Positions 1-8,541 of a stretch of 64,000 nt of DNA are shown in pieces (position 1 is the first letter of the stretch; every line of letters begins with the position of its first letter). The position numbers were made by a program, and so were the translations under genes. The DNA is from Streptomyces mirabilis (GTDB taxonomy: Bacteria > Actinomycetota > Actinomycetes > Streptomycetales > Streptomycetaceae). The notes beneath the pieces are model-generated. The model searched no databases. It saw only the letters and a program-made list of their open reading frames with translations, and had not been told where the DNA came from. Location: the NCBI RefSeq assembly GCF_018310535.1, contig NZ_CP074102.1, positions 5,642,001 to 5,706,000 on the forward strand, read 5' to 3'.

Positions 1-54
1 GTCCTCGTACGACCCCGGGCAACCGGGCCGCTGACACTTCTGCTGCTCACTCAC
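1..54 (-). CDS. pknG: PknG-type serine/threonine kinase, N-terminal fragment (cut by window edge)
   Basis: Only the first 18 codons are present. They start at a GTG whose upstream sequence contains GAAGGTGA. They read MSEQQKCQRPGCPGSYED. The paired cysteines match the rubredoxin/zinc-ribbon opening of actinobacterial PknG kinases. The gene follows glnH and glnX on the same strand, as in the glnX-glnH-pknG locus of mycobacteria and corynebacteria, where PknG phosphorylates the FHA protein GarA/OdhI and so controls 2-oxoglutarate dehydrogenase. It starts 19 bases after the stop of the coiled-coil gene, suggesting cotranscription. The identification rests on this short N-terminus plus context. 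Confidence 0.75.
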   Translation of the reverse strand, partial: MSEQQKCQRPGCPGSYED

Positions 55-73
55 ACTGCATCACCTTCAACGC

Positions 74-1399
74 TCACGCGTGGGGCCCCCTACGGTCGGT
101 GGGGCCGCCCTGTTCGGGCACCCGCGGGCTGAGCAGATCGACGGCGGCCCGCTGATAGCGCAGCACCGCCTCCTCCGCCACCCGCAGATCGCAGGGCGCG
201 CTCCACAGCATGCGTCGGGCCGCGTCGTAGCGCTCGATGAGGAACGGGTCCTCCGCGAGGCCGTGCCGGGCCACCTTCGCCTTGTACGCGTCGAGGCGGC
301 CGCGCAGCTCCGCGCGGACCGCCAGCGGCGCGGTGACCGCGGTCAACGACTCGCGGGCGCGCAGCAGCTCGTCCTCGGCCTTCTCCTCCAGCGCTTCCAG
401 GAGCGGCGAGAGACGGTGCCACTGGGCGTGTCTGCGGAACTCCGCAGCCGTCGCCAACTGCTCCTGCAGCAGCGTCGGCGGCCCGCTGACGGCCGGCACC
501 TCGGACGCGGCGATCTTCGCCAGCACCTCACCGCGGGCGCTCCTCGCCTCCGCGAGCGTGCGGTCGGCGCGGCTGAGCACGTCCCGCAGCCGCACGAGTC
601 GGGCCTCCGCGTCCTGGCGGACGGTGAGCACCGCGTCGATCTCACGGCGCACGTCCTCCAGGGCGCGCGCCTCGCGGTCGTACGTCGTCGTGTCGGGACG
701 TCCGCCGCCGGGCGCCGAACTGCCCTTCGTGGGCACCCAGAAGGCCAGCGGGTCGGAGACGACCTGCTGACGCAGGGTGCTCAGCGTCCGGGTGATCCGC
801 TCCAGGTCGTCGCCCGCCGGGTGTTCACCGGGGCGTACGCCCACGGAGTGCGCGAGCTGGCGGGTGCGCTGGAGCTCCGCGGCCAGTAAATCGATCCGGG
901 CGGGCAGCGCGGACCAGACGGCGTCCGCGGCGACGACCATGTCGAGCGAGGACGCGTACAGCTCGTTCATCCGCTCCACCAGCGCGACCAGCGAGAACTG
1001 CTCGCTGAGCTTGCCGGTGCCGGAGAGCGTCGGCGCGTTCGCCGCGGCCGTGGTCGAGCCGGCGACCGTGATGCTCACGCCGCGCAGCAGCTCGGTCAGC
1101 TCGACCAGGTCCTCACGGCTCGACCAGCGCCGCCGGGAACGGATGTCGCGGGCGGAGCGCAGCGCGTCCGTGTACGCGTCGAAGTACGCCCACAGCAGCG
1201 TGATCGACGCCTCCGCGGTCGACCAGCGCTCGTTGGTCGTACCCGTGAGCTCGGCGCCTTCGAGGAGTCTGCGGCCCGCGTGGTCCTGCAGGGCGAGGAG
1301 CGAGGTCTCGATGGCCTCGTGCTCCGCGCCGAGCCGCGCCAGCGCACGGTCCACCTCGTCCCGGTCCATCACCGGCCCGGGGGGTCCCGTGACGCCCAT
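74..1399 (-). CDS. Conserved coiled-coil protein of the glnX-glnH-pknG locus, function unknown
   Basis: The product has 441 residues, is mostly alpha-helical by composition, and has long heptad-like stretches rich in Ala, Leu, Glu and Arg (about residues 150-190 and 240-400). It shows no signal peptide, membrane segment or catalytic motif I recognise. The ATG start has GAGAGGTGA just upstream. It sits 83 bases after glnH and 19 bases before the pknG start on the same strand, so it is probably part of the GlnX/GlnH/PknG sensing pathway. The mycobacterial locus has no such gene between glnH and pknG. A role as adaptor or scaffold for the kinase is inference from position only. Confidence 0.8.
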   Translation of the reverse strand: MGVTGPPGPVMDRDEVDRALARLGAEHEAIETSLLALQDHAGRRLLEGAELTGTTNERWSTAEASITLLWAYFDAYTDALRSARDIRSRRRWSSREDLVELTELLRGVSITVAGSTTAAANAPTLSGTGKLSEQFSLVALVERMNELYASSLDMVVAADAVWSALPARIDLLAAELQRTRQLAHSVGVRPGEHPAGDDLERITRTLSTLRQQVVSDPLAFWVPTKGSSAPGGGRPDTTTYDREARALEDVRREIDAVLTVRQDAEARLVRLRDVLSRADRTLAEARSARGEVLAKIAASEVPAVSGPPTLLQEQLATAAEFRRHAQWHRLSPLLEALEEKAEDELLRARESLTAVTAPLAVRAELRGRLDAYKAKVARHGLAEDPFLIERYDAARRMLWSAPCDLRVAEEAVLRYQRAAVDLLSPRVPEQGGPTDRRGPHA

Positions 1400-1482
1400 C
1401 GATCACCTCTCGCTCTCGGTCGTGCCCGTCGCTTGCGTTCCCGCCGGCCGCGTCGTCCGCGCTGCCGTTGCCCGGATTTCCG

Positions 1483-2502
1483 TTACTTGTAGTGCGCCGT
1501 CGGCGGAGTCGCCGACGGGGAGTCCGCCTTCAGGGTCGCGGACAGCCACTTGGTGTACGAGGCCTGCCAGCCGCCGCTCTTGCGGTAGTCCACGAGCACC
1601 TGGTTGACCCGGCGTACCAGATCGCCGGCGCCCAACTTCATCGCCACGCCGTAGTAGTCGTCGGTGAAGGTCTTGCCCTTCAGCTCGACCGTCGGGTCCT
1701 GCGCCGCCTGGCTGGCGGCGAGCGCGCCGTCGGTCACCACGGCGTCGACCTGACCGAGCTGCAGCCGCACCAGGCAGTCGAGTTGGTTGGGCACGGTGGT
1801 GGTGATGTCCGCGGAGGAGGCGAGCGTGCCCGCCTTCTTGTCGGCCGACAGCCTGTCGTACGCCGTCGAGCCCGCCGCCGAGCAGATCCGCTGGCCCGCC
1901 AGCGTCTTGTCGTACCCCTTGATGCCGGAGGTCTTGGGGGCCAGTACCTGCTGTCCGGTCAGGAAGTAGGGGGCGGAGAAGGCCACGTCCTTGAGGCGGG
2001 AGCAGGTGATCGTCATCGTGCGCACCACCATGTCGACCTGACCGGACTTGATCGCGGGGATGCGCTGGTTGGTGGGGATGGCGTGGAAACGGACGGCGTT
2101 CGGGTCGCCGAGGATCTCCTGCGCGATCTCGTGCGCGAGATCGATGTCGAAGCCCTCCAGGTCGCTGCTCTTCGCCGTGTTGTTCGGATCGCGGTAGCCC
2201 CAGCGGTAGCTGTTCTGGTCGACGCCGACCGACAGATAGCCGCGCTGCTTGATGGCCGTGATCGTCTTGCCGCTGTCGTCGGAGGACGGGGCGGGGCTCT
2301 GGTCCTGCGGGTCGGTGCACGTGTCGGCCCGCGCCTGGATGCCCTGGCCCACGCCCTGGCCGCCGGTGCCCGTGCTGCCGTCCCCGTGGGCGCTGCTCAG
2401 CGGCAGCAACAGGGCGAAGACCGCGGTGACGACCAGGGCGAGGGCCATCGCACCCACGCCGCCCCAGCCCTTCAGGCTCGCCCTCAGACGTCGTGCAGTC
2501 AT
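1483..2502 (-). CDS. glnH: Glutamate/aspartate-type solute-binding protein of the PknG pathway
   Basis: This is an extracytoplasmic amino-acid-binding protein (SBP_bac_3 fold) of about 339 residues. An N-terminal hydrophobic helix is followed by a Gly/Ser/Pro-rich linker and then the binding domain, from about residue 90, with the typical opening KQRGYLSVGVD and later the GFDIDLAHEIA block. No lipobox is evident, so it is probably anchored or released by the N-terminal helix. A GTG at 2535 overlaps the glnX stop, but ATG 2502 has AAAGGGGG at good spacing and is preferred. In mycobacteria GlnH binds Asp/Glu and signals through GlnX to PknG. No ABC permease or ATPase gene lies nearby, which fits a sensor rather than an importer. 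Confidence 0.85.
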   Translation of the reverse strand: MTARRLRASLKGWGGVGAMALALVVTAVFALLLPLSSAHGDGSTGTGGQGVGQGIQARADTCTDPQDQSPAPSSDDSGKTITAIKQRGYLSVGVDQNSYRWGYRDPNNTAKSSDLEGFDIDLAHEIAQEILGDPNAVRFHAIPTNQRIPAIKSGQVDMVVRTMTITCSRLKDVAFSAPYFLTGQQVLAPKTSGIKGYDKTLAGQRICSAAGSTAYDRLSADKKAGTLASSADITTTVPNQLDCLVRLQLGQVDAVVTDGALAASQAAQDPTVELKGKTFTDDYYGVAMKLGAGDLVRRVNQVLVDYRKSGGWQASYTKWLSATLKADSPSATPPTAHYK

Positions 2503-2531
2503 CGCCATGCCCCCTTTCACCGCTCCCCCTC

Positions 2532-4037
2532 TCACCGGTACTCCGAAAGCCTGCGCCCGATGCCGAGCAGCGCGCCCGCCGCGGCCAGCACCGCGAGGAC
2601 GGCCGCGCCCGCCGGGAGCCCGCTCATCGCGTCCCGGCCGTCGCCTGCCGCCTGCTTGAACTCACTCTCCTCGTGCGTCAGGGCCGCCGCGAGGTTGGTG
2701 TCCACGCCGTCGAAGCACTCGCCGGTCGGCTTGTCGGCCGCCGAACCGATCACCTTGTTCAAAGCGCCCTGGTAGTCGCCCGCGTCGTCGGCCGTGCGGG
2801 CCTCCTGGTGGCGGGACTTCCAGACCTTCATGTTGGCCGTCGCGGCCTCGACGGGCTTCTTGCCCGCCGTGTCGTCGGCGAGGCCCTCGGCCAGCGCCAG
2901 GCCCTTGGTGAGGGTCTTCATGTCCTGCTGGAAGTCGTAGTCGTAGAGGTCCATGACCTCCGTCGCGGACACCTGCTTGGTCTCCGCGCCCCGGCTGACC
3001 AGCGTCAGGTTCTCGTTGCCCCGTGCCTTCAGGGAGGCGATCCGGGCGTCGTGCAGCACGTTCAGCGAGCGAACCCCGTGGTCGTACGAGGAGTTCAGCC
3101 CGGCCCGGGCCACGCTGTGCCCGACCACCAGCCAGAGGAGCACGACCGCGGAGGCGGCCGTGGCGGCGACCAGTCCCTGGTTCAACACCCTGTTCGTGCG
3201 GTGGTAATGGCGCCGCTGGGCCCAGAAGAGCCCGCCGAGCGCGAGGACGCCGAGACCGATCGCGGCCCACGGGTAGGGCTTCGCGTCGGCGTAGTCGGCG
3301 CTCAGCCGGGCGTTCTCCCGCTTGTAGAGCTCCTCGGCCGCGGGGAGCATCTGCTGCTGCATCTTCTCGTTCGCGTACCGCAGGTACGCGCCGCCGAGCG
3401 GATAGCCCTGCCGGTTGTTGGCGCGGGCCCGCTCGATCAGGCCCTTGTACTCCGGCAGCAGCTTGTTGAGCTTGGCGATCGTGTCCGTGGACGGGGATCC
3501 CGGGTCGGAGTTGGCGGCGGCGGTGATGAGCCCCTGCGCGGCCGTTTGGATGTCCTTCTCGTACCGGTCGCGGGTGTCCGCGCTCTCCTGGCCGCCCGCG
3601 AGGAAGCCGCTGGAGGCCGCGGTGTTGGCGTCCGCGAGCGAACGGTAGATGTCGGCGGCGCCGGCGCTGAGCGGCTGGCTGCTGTGCAGCACGTCGTCCG
3701 CCGCGCTCGAACGCTCCGTCATCTGCCAGGCGGTGACCGTGCCGAACGCGACGACCAGGAGGGCGATGACGGCGCCGATGAGGCGCAGCCGGCCCGGCTC
3801 CGTCGTCGCCGCGGCGCGCAGGCGCTCCACGCCCTCCGCCCAGGCGGTGCGGCGTGCGGGAGCGGTGTCGGGCGTGGCGGGTCTGCCCGGTGGCGAGGGG
3901 GGCCCGGACCGCGGCGCCGTCGCTGTCGCCGTCGGGCCGTACTGGGCGGCTGTCGCGGCGGACTGCGGCGGGACGGCCGGCATCGTGGGCGTGGCCGGCT
4001 GCCCCGGTGGCGCCGTGCCCTTCGGCGGCTGTGTCAC
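2532..4037 (-). CDS. glnX: GlnX-like membrane sensor
   Basis: The product has 501 residues. A Pro/Ala/Thr-rich cytoplasmic N-terminus (about 1-85) is followed by a membrane helix (about 88-108), a helical extracytoplasmic domain (about 110-255), two closely spaced helices (about 256-310), a second helical extracytoplasmic domain, and a final helix near residue 480 before a short basic tail. This four-helix plan with two exposed four-helix-bundle-like domains matches GlnX, which couples periplasmic GlnH to PknG. It starts with GTG and is the first gene of the minus-strand operon. Its stop codon overlaps a possible GTG start of glnH. Assignment is from topology and gene order. Confidence 0.8.
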   Translation of the reverse strand: MTQPPKGTAPPGQPATPTMPAVPPQSAATAAQYGPTATATAPRSGPPSPPGRPATPDTAPARRTAWAEGVERLRAAATTEPGRLRLIGAVIALLVVAFGTVTAWQMTERSSAADDVLHSSQPLSAGAADIYRSLADANTAASSGFLAGGQESADTRDRYEKDIQTAAQGLITAAANSDPGSPSTDTIAKLNKLLPEYKGLIERARANNRQGYPLGGAYLRYANEKMQQQMLPAAEELYKRENARLSADYADAKPYPWAAIGLGVLALGGLFWAQRRHYHRTNRVLNQGLVAATAASAVVLLWLVVGHSVARAGLNSSYDHGVRSLNVLHDARIASLKARGNENLTLVSRGAETKQVSATEVMDLYDYDFQQDMKTLTKGLALAEGLADDTAGKKPVEAATANMKVWKSRHQEARTADDAGDYQGALNKVIGSAADKPTGECFDGVDTNLAAALTHEESEFKQAAGDGRDAMSGLPAGAAVLAVLAAAGALLGIGRRLSEYR

Positions 4038-4402
4038 TTGACCTCCCCCATGGTCATCCGTCGGTCACCTCCCCCGCGTGCGCGGGAGCACGAAGAGAGG
4101 TGCACGGCCGCAAGTATCGCCGTCGGGACTGACATCCGCACAGGCCTTGACTCGATCTTGTTCGGATTGCAGCCCACCCTTCGTACAGTGGTGGCCCGTT
4201 CGGACGGCAGCACGATGCGCGGGCGCTCCGCGCTGTCCCCCCTGACCATGAATACGCGGCCGGTGTGTGTTCGGTTCCCTTTCGAATGTGCCGGTATTGG
4301 GGTGTGTGCGAGGGGTGCTCTTTTCGGGTGCGGGTGGGTGGGGGCTGGTCGCGCAGTTCCCCGCGCCCCCAAAAGACCCACCCGGGGTCTGGGAGGAAGC
4401 CC
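4038..4402. other. Intergenic region upstream of glnX
   Basis: This 365-base stretch has no convincing gene; the ORFs in it are Arg/Pro-rich shadows. It must contain the glnX promoter on the minus strand. Near its left-hand gene it carries a Streptomyces-type dispersed hairpin element (listed separately) that probably ends transcription arriving from the sugar-kinase side or marks the operon boundary. Confidence 0.5.
4340..4374. repeat. Dispersed Streptomyces intergenic hairpin element
   Basis: The core CGCGCAGTTCCCCGCGCCCC is flanked by a GGGGGC / GCCCCC stem (4340-4345 with 4365-4370) and followed by AAAAG. From memory, near-identical 'GCGCAGTTCCCCGCGCCCC' segments occur between genes in many Streptomyces genomes. 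The function is not settled; the GC-rich stem and A-tract are compatible with a terminator or RNA-stabilising hairpin. Confidence 0.55.
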
Positions 4403-5416
4403 TCAACCCCCCTCGTAGAAGGCCCGTACGCGGGTGTGGACCTCGGTGGGGGCGTGGACGTGGTCCAGGCCGAGGAGGGCGGCGCCCAGTACAGGGCGGG
4501 ACGAGATCACGTGGGGGACCGCCTTGGGGGCCTGGGCCGACAGGAGTTCGCGGATCCGGTCGTCGAGTTGGGGATGGCGGGCGGCAAGGACACCACCGCC
4601 CAGGAGGACGGGGGTCTCCTCGGCGAGGAGGTCGAGCCGGGTCAGAGCGACCGTGGCCATCGCGACGACCTCGTCAGCGAGCCGGTCCACGAGAGCGCGA
4701 GCGGCCTCGTCACCCTCCGCCGCCGTCGCGAACAGCACCGGAGTCAGTTCATGCCGGCGGTCGTGCTCGATGTGCTCCAGGTGCAGCGCCTCGATCAGGG
4801 CGTACATCGAGGGCAGTCCGAAGTGGGCGGGGAGGGTGCGGGACAGGGCCGTGGGCCCGCCCCGGCCGTCCTCCGCACGGGCCGCGTGCCACAGGGCCTC
4901 CTCCGCCAGGCCCCAACCCCCGCCCCAGTCACCGGAGATCCGGCCGAGCGCCGGGAAGCGGGCGGTGCGGCCGTCGGGGCGCATGCCGACGCAGTTGATG
5001 CCCGCGCCGCACACGACGGCGACCCCGCGCGGCTCCGCTATCCCGGCGCGCAGGATCGCGAACGTGTCGTTGCGCACCTCCACGCTCGTGCCCCATCCGC
5101 GCGCGTGCAGCGCGGCCGCCAACTGCTCCTCCTCCACGGGAAGATCGGCGTTGGCGAGACAGGCCGAGACATGGGCCACGGAGTCGACGCCCGCCTCGGC
5201 GAAGGCGCGGGCGACGGCCTCGCCCACGGCGTCCACGGCCGTGGCGACCCCGACCGTCGGCGGCCGGAATCCCCCGCCGCGCGCGGCCCCGACCACCCGC
5301 CCGTCCACGGACACGACCGCGACGTCGGTCTTGCTGTTCCCCGCGTCGATGGCCAGGACCATGCCCGCGGAGTCGGATCCGGCGGCCGTCCCGGCGCCGG
5401 GTCCGGATGACGTCAT
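4403..5416 (-). CDS. BadF/BadG-type sugar kinase (N-acetylglucosamine-kinase-like)
   Basis: The ASKHA-fold kinase has 337 residues. The first phosphate-binding loop is near the start (VLAIDAGNSKTDVAVV), a second glycine-rich block reads GVAVVCGAGINCVGM, and a GRISGDWGGGW segment follows. These are typical of the BadF/BadG/BcrA and eukaryote-like NagK family, which phosphorylate amino sugars with ATP. The chosen ATG overlaps the stop of the preceding GH4 gene (ATGA), indicating translational coupling; a GTG two codons upstream is possible. As the last gene of a sugar import operon it probably phosphorylates the sugar released by, or supplied to, the GH4 enzyme. Substrate is inferred, not shown. 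Confidence 0.75.
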   Translation of the reverse strand: MTSSGPGAGTAAGSDSAGMVLAIDAGNSKTDVAVVSVDGRVVGAARGGGFRPPTVGVATAVDAVGEAVARAFAEAGVDSVAHVSACLANADLPVEEEQLAAALHARGWGTSVEVRNDTFAILRAGIAEPRGVAVVCGAGINCVGMRPDGRTARFPALGRISGDWGGGWGLAEEALWHAARAEDGRGGPTALSRTLPAHFGLPSMYALIEALHLEHIEHDRRHELTPVLFATAAEGDEAARALVDRLADEVVAMATVALTRLDLLAEETPVLLGGGVLAARHPQLDDRIRELLSAQAPKAVPHVISSRPVLGAALLGLDHVHAPTEVHTRVRAFYEGG

Positions 5417-6678
5417 GCCCACGCGAGGTGCTCCCGGTTGTGCGCGATCAGTTGGTCGGTGAGGGCGTCGGCGTACTCGTACTGGCCGATGAGGGGGTGG
5501 GCGAGAAGGGTCCGGAAGACCCGGTCGCGGCCGCCGCGCAGGGCGGCTTCCAGGGCCAGGTCCTCATAGGACGTCACGGCCGCCATCAGCCCCGCGTACA
5601 GGGGGTCGACCGGCAGGACCGGCAGTGGTGTCGGGCCGTGCGGACCGACGGCCGCCTGCACCTCGATCACGGCGTCGTCGGGGAGGAAGGGCAAGGTGCC
5701 CTTGTTGTAGGTGTTGACCACCTGGTAGGGGCTGCCGCCCCCGCCGAGCAGCGCGGCTGCGAGGTCGACGGCCGCCTCGGAGTAGTACGCTCCGCCCCGC
5801 TTGGCGAGCAGCTCCGGCTTCTCGTCGAGCGCCGGATCGCCGTACATCTCCAGCAACTCCCGCTCCATCGCGGCGACCTCCGCCGCCCGTGACGGTTTCG
5901 TCCGCAGCTCCCGTACGACCTCGTCGTGCGCGTAGAAGTAGCGCAGGTAGTAGGAGGGGACCACGCCCAGGCGGTCCACGAGGGTGCGGGGCAGGCGCAG
6001 GTCGTCGGCGATCGTGTCGCCGTGTTCGGCCAGCAGTTTCGGCAGGACGTTCTCACCCTCGGGGCCGCCGAGCCGCACCCCGGTCTCCCAGCTGAGGTGG
6101 TTGAGGCCCACGTGGTCCAGATGGACGTCCACGGGGGCGACCCCGAGCATTCCGGCGAACTTCCGCTGGAAGCCGATCGCCACGTTGCACAGCCCGACCG
6201 TCCTGTGGCCCGCCTGGAGCAGCGCGCGCGTCACGATCCCGACCGGGTTGGTGAAGTCGATGATCCAGGCGTCGGGGTTGGTACGGCGGACGCGCTCCGC
6301 GATGTCCAGGACGACCGGGACCGTGCGCAGCGCCTTCGCCAGACCGCCGGCGCCCGTCGTCTCCTGGCCGATGCACCCGCACTCCAGCGGCCAGGTCTCG
6401 TCCTGCTGGCGGGCCGCCTGGCCGCCGACACGCAGCTGGAGCAGGACCGCGTCCGCGCCTTCGACGCCCGCGTCCAGGTCGGAGGTCGTGACGATCCGGC
6501 CGGGGTGCTCCTGCTTGGCGAAGATGCGCCGCGCCAGGCCGCCCACCAGTTCGAGGCGGTCGGCGGCCGGGTCGACGAGGACCAGTTCCTCGACGGGCAG
6601 GGTGTCCCGCAACCGGGCGAAGCCGTCGATGAGTTCGGGCGTGTAGGTCGACCCTCCGCCGACCACGGTGAGTTTCAT
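5413..6678 (-). CDS. Family GH4 6-phospho-beta-glucosidase-like enzyme
   Basis: The 421-residue GH4 glycosidase uses NAD+ and a divalent metal with a redox-elimination mechanism. It opens with the Rossmann motif KLTVVGGGSTYTPEL. It carries the metal-binding cysteine block GLCNVAIGFQRK and the downstream HVGLNHLSW histidine block diagnostic of the family. Length and motif order match 6-phospho-beta-glucosidases of the LicH/CelF type. It starts 7 bases after the permease stop. A phospho-glycosidase behind an ABC importer (which does not phosphorylate its cargo) needs a kinase, and one follows directly. The natural substrate, perhaps cellobiose- or chitobiose-like, is inference. Confidence 0.88.
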   Translation of the reverse strand: MKLTVVGGGSTYTPELIDGFARLRDTLPVEELVLVDPAADRLELVGGLARRIFAKQEHPGRIVTTSDLDAGVEGADAVLLQLRVGGQAARQQDETWPLECGCIGQETTGAGGLAKALRTVPVVLDIAERVRRTNPDAWIIDFTNPVGIVTRALLQAGHRTVGLCNVAIGFQRKFAGMLGVAPVDVHLDHVGLNHLSWETGVRLGGPEGENVLPKLLAEHGDTIADDLRLPRTLVDRLGVVPSYYLRYFYAHDEVVRELRTKPSRAAEVAAMERELLEMYGDPALDEKPELLAKRGGAYYSEAAVDLAAALLGGGGSPYQVVNTYNKGTLPFLPDDAVIEVQAAVGPHGPTPLPVLPVDPLYAGLMAAVTSYEDLALEAALRGGRDRVFRTLLAHPLIGQYEYADALTDQLIAHNREHLAWA

Positions 6679-6685
6679 GTGTGTG

Positions 6686-7579
6686 TCAACCCTTCACTCC
6701 GGTGAGCGTGACGCCCTCGACGAACGCCTTCTGTGCGAAGAAGAACACGAGGATCACGGGGGCCATGACCAGCACGGTCGCGGCCATGGTGAGGTTCCAG
6801 TCGGTGTGGTGCGCGCCCTTGAACGACTCCAGGCCGTAGGAGAGGGTCCAGGCGCCGGGGTTCTCGGATGCGTAGATCTGCGGTCCGAAGTAGTCGTTCC
6901 AGGCATAGAAGAACTGGAACAGGGCCACGGCGGCGATCCCCGGCTTCGCCATCGGCAGGACGACCTTCAGCAGGGTCTTCAGGTCCCCGCAGCCGTCGAC
7001 CTTCGCCGCGTCGAGGTACTCGTTCGGGATGGTCATCAGGAACTGGCGGAGCAGGAAGATGGAGAACGCGTCGCCGAAGGCCATCGGGATGATCAGCGGC
7101 CACAGTGTGCCGGACAGGTCCAGCTGTTTCGCCCAAAAGAGGTACATCGGGATGATGACGACCTGCGGCGGCAGCATCATCATCGAGATGACCAGCATCA
7201 GCGACAGGTTCCGGCCCCGGAAGCGGAACTTGGCGAGGGCGTACGCGACGGGGATCGACGACACGACCGTCATGGCGGTGCCGGCACCGGCGTACAGCAG
7301 GGTGTTCTTCCACCAGGTGAGGAAGCCGGGGGTGTCGAAGACCTTCTTGTAGTTGCCCCACTCCCAGGTGTGCGGGATCAGATCGCGGCTGAGTGCCTGC
7401 GAGTCGCTCATCAGGGAGGTCAGGAAGACGAAGACGAAGGGGAGGACGAAGAAGAGGGCGGCGGCGACGCCGAGGGCGTGGATCGCGACCCACTCCAGGA
7501 GGGCCTTGCGGCGGGCGGTGCGCTCGGCGGGCGAGACCGGGGCCCGCAACTCCACGGTCTTGTCGAGTACTTGTGTCAT
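6686..7579 (-). CDS. Sugar ABC transporter permease (MalG type)
   Basis: The 297-residue inner-membrane permease has six predicted helices. A conserved EAA loop (DAAKVDGCGDLKTLLKVVLPM) sits near residue 195, the site that docks the ATPase. Sequence and length fit the MalG/CUT1 family of oligosaccharide importers. It lies five bases from the companion permease gene and seven from the GH4 gene. No ATPase gene is in the cluster; in Streptomyces such CUT1 importers are commonly energised by the shared MsiK ATPase encoded elsewhere. Confidence 0.9.
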   Translation of the reverse strand: MTQVLDKTVELRAPVSPAERTARRKALLEWVAIHALGVAAALFFVLPFVFVFLTSLMSDSQALSRDLIPHTWEWGNYKKVFDTPGFLTWWKNTLLYAGAGTAMTVVSSIPVAYALAKFRFRGRNLSLMLVISMMMLPPQVVIIPMYLFWAKQLDLSGTLWPLIIPMAFGDAFSIFLLRQFLMTIPNEYLDAAKVDGCGDLKTLLKVVLPMAKPGIAAVALFQFFYAWNDYFGPQIYASENPGAWTLSYGLESFKGAHHTDWNLTMAATVLVMAPVILVFFFAQKAFVEGVTLTGVKG

Positions 7580-7584
7580 GGGTG

Positions 7585-8526
7585 TCAGTCACCTGCCTGG
7601 ATGAGACCGCCCCGGCGCCGCATCAGGAACGCGGTGAACACCATGGACAGGGCGAAGAGCACGAGCGCGACCACACAGGCGGAGCCGTAGTCGAAGCGCT
7701 GGAAGCCGAGGTTGTAGACGAGCTGCGGCAGGGTGAGCGTCGACTTGTCGGGGTAGCCGGGCTCGAACTGCGTACCGGCGCCCTGGATGACGCCCGAGGC
7801 GACCTTCCCGGCGATCAGTGGCTGGGTGTAGTACTGCATGGTCTGGATCACGCCGGTGACCACGGCGAACATCACGATCGGCGAGATGTTCGGCAGTGTG
7901 ACGTACCGGAACCGCTGCCAGGCCGAGGCGCCGTCCAGCTCCGCCGCCTCGTACTGCTCCGTCGGCACGTCGAGCAGCGCGGCCATGAAGATGACCATCA
8001 GGTCGCCGATGCCCCACAGGGCCAGCAGGGTGAGGGCCGGCTTGGACCAGCTGGGGTCGTTGAACCAGCCGGGGGCCGGGATGCCGACCTTCTCCAGGAT
8101 CGAGTTGACCGGTCCCGTGCCGGGGTTGAGGAGGAAGGCGAAGGCCATCGTCGCGGCGACGGGAGGGGCGAGGTAGGGGAGGTAGAAGAGGGTGCGGAAG
8201 ACGCCCGTGCCCGTCTTGATCTTCGTGATCAGCAGGCCCACGCCGAGTCCGAAGACGACCCGCAGGCTGACCATGACCAGCACCAGCCACAGGGTGTTGC
8301 GCAGCGCGGGCCAGAACAGCGGGTAGTGCTCGAAGACGTAGGTCCAGTTCTTCGTCCCGCTCCACGTCGGCGGTTTGAAGCCGTCGTAGTGCATGAACGA
8401 GAAATAGACGGTCGAGATCAGCGGATAGGCGAAGAAGACCGCGAAGCCGATCAGCCACGGCGACATGAAGGCGAGGGTGCGCAGCGCCGATCGGCGCCGC
8501 TTCGAGGCCAGTGTGACGGTGCTCAT
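7585..8526 (-). CDS. Sugar ABC transporter permease (MalF type)
   Basis: The 313-residue permease has about six membrane helices and an EAA motif (EAAELDGASAWQRFRYVTLP) near residue 200. It pairs with the MalG-like gene downstream to form the channel of a CUT1 sugar importer. It begins 15 bases after the lipoprotein gene. The basic N-terminus SKRRRSALRTL before the first helix sets topology. Family-level assignment is secure; cargo is not. Confidence 0.9.
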   Translation of the reverse strand: MSTVTLASKRRRSALRTLAFMSPWLIGFAVFFAYPLISTVYFSFMHYDGFKPPTWSGTKNWTYVFEHYPLFWPALRNTLWLVLVMVSLRVVFGLGVGLLITKIKTGTGVFRTLFYLPYLAPPVAATMAFAFLLNPGTGPVNSILEKVGIPAPGWFNDPSWSKPALTLLALWGIGDLMVIFMAALLDVPTEQYEAAELDGASAWQRFRYVTLPNISPIVMFAVVTGVIQTMQYYTQPLIAGKVASGVIQGAGTQFEPGYPDKSTLTLPQLVYNLGFQRFDYGSACVVALVLFALSMVFTAFLMRRRGGLIQAGD

Positions 8527-8541
8527 GTCCGTGCCCGTCTG

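Noticed and set aside
2493..4418. 641-codon plus-strand frame opposite glnX
   Set aside because: Arg/Gly/Val-rich shadow; the minus strand encodes a coherent four-helix membrane protein.
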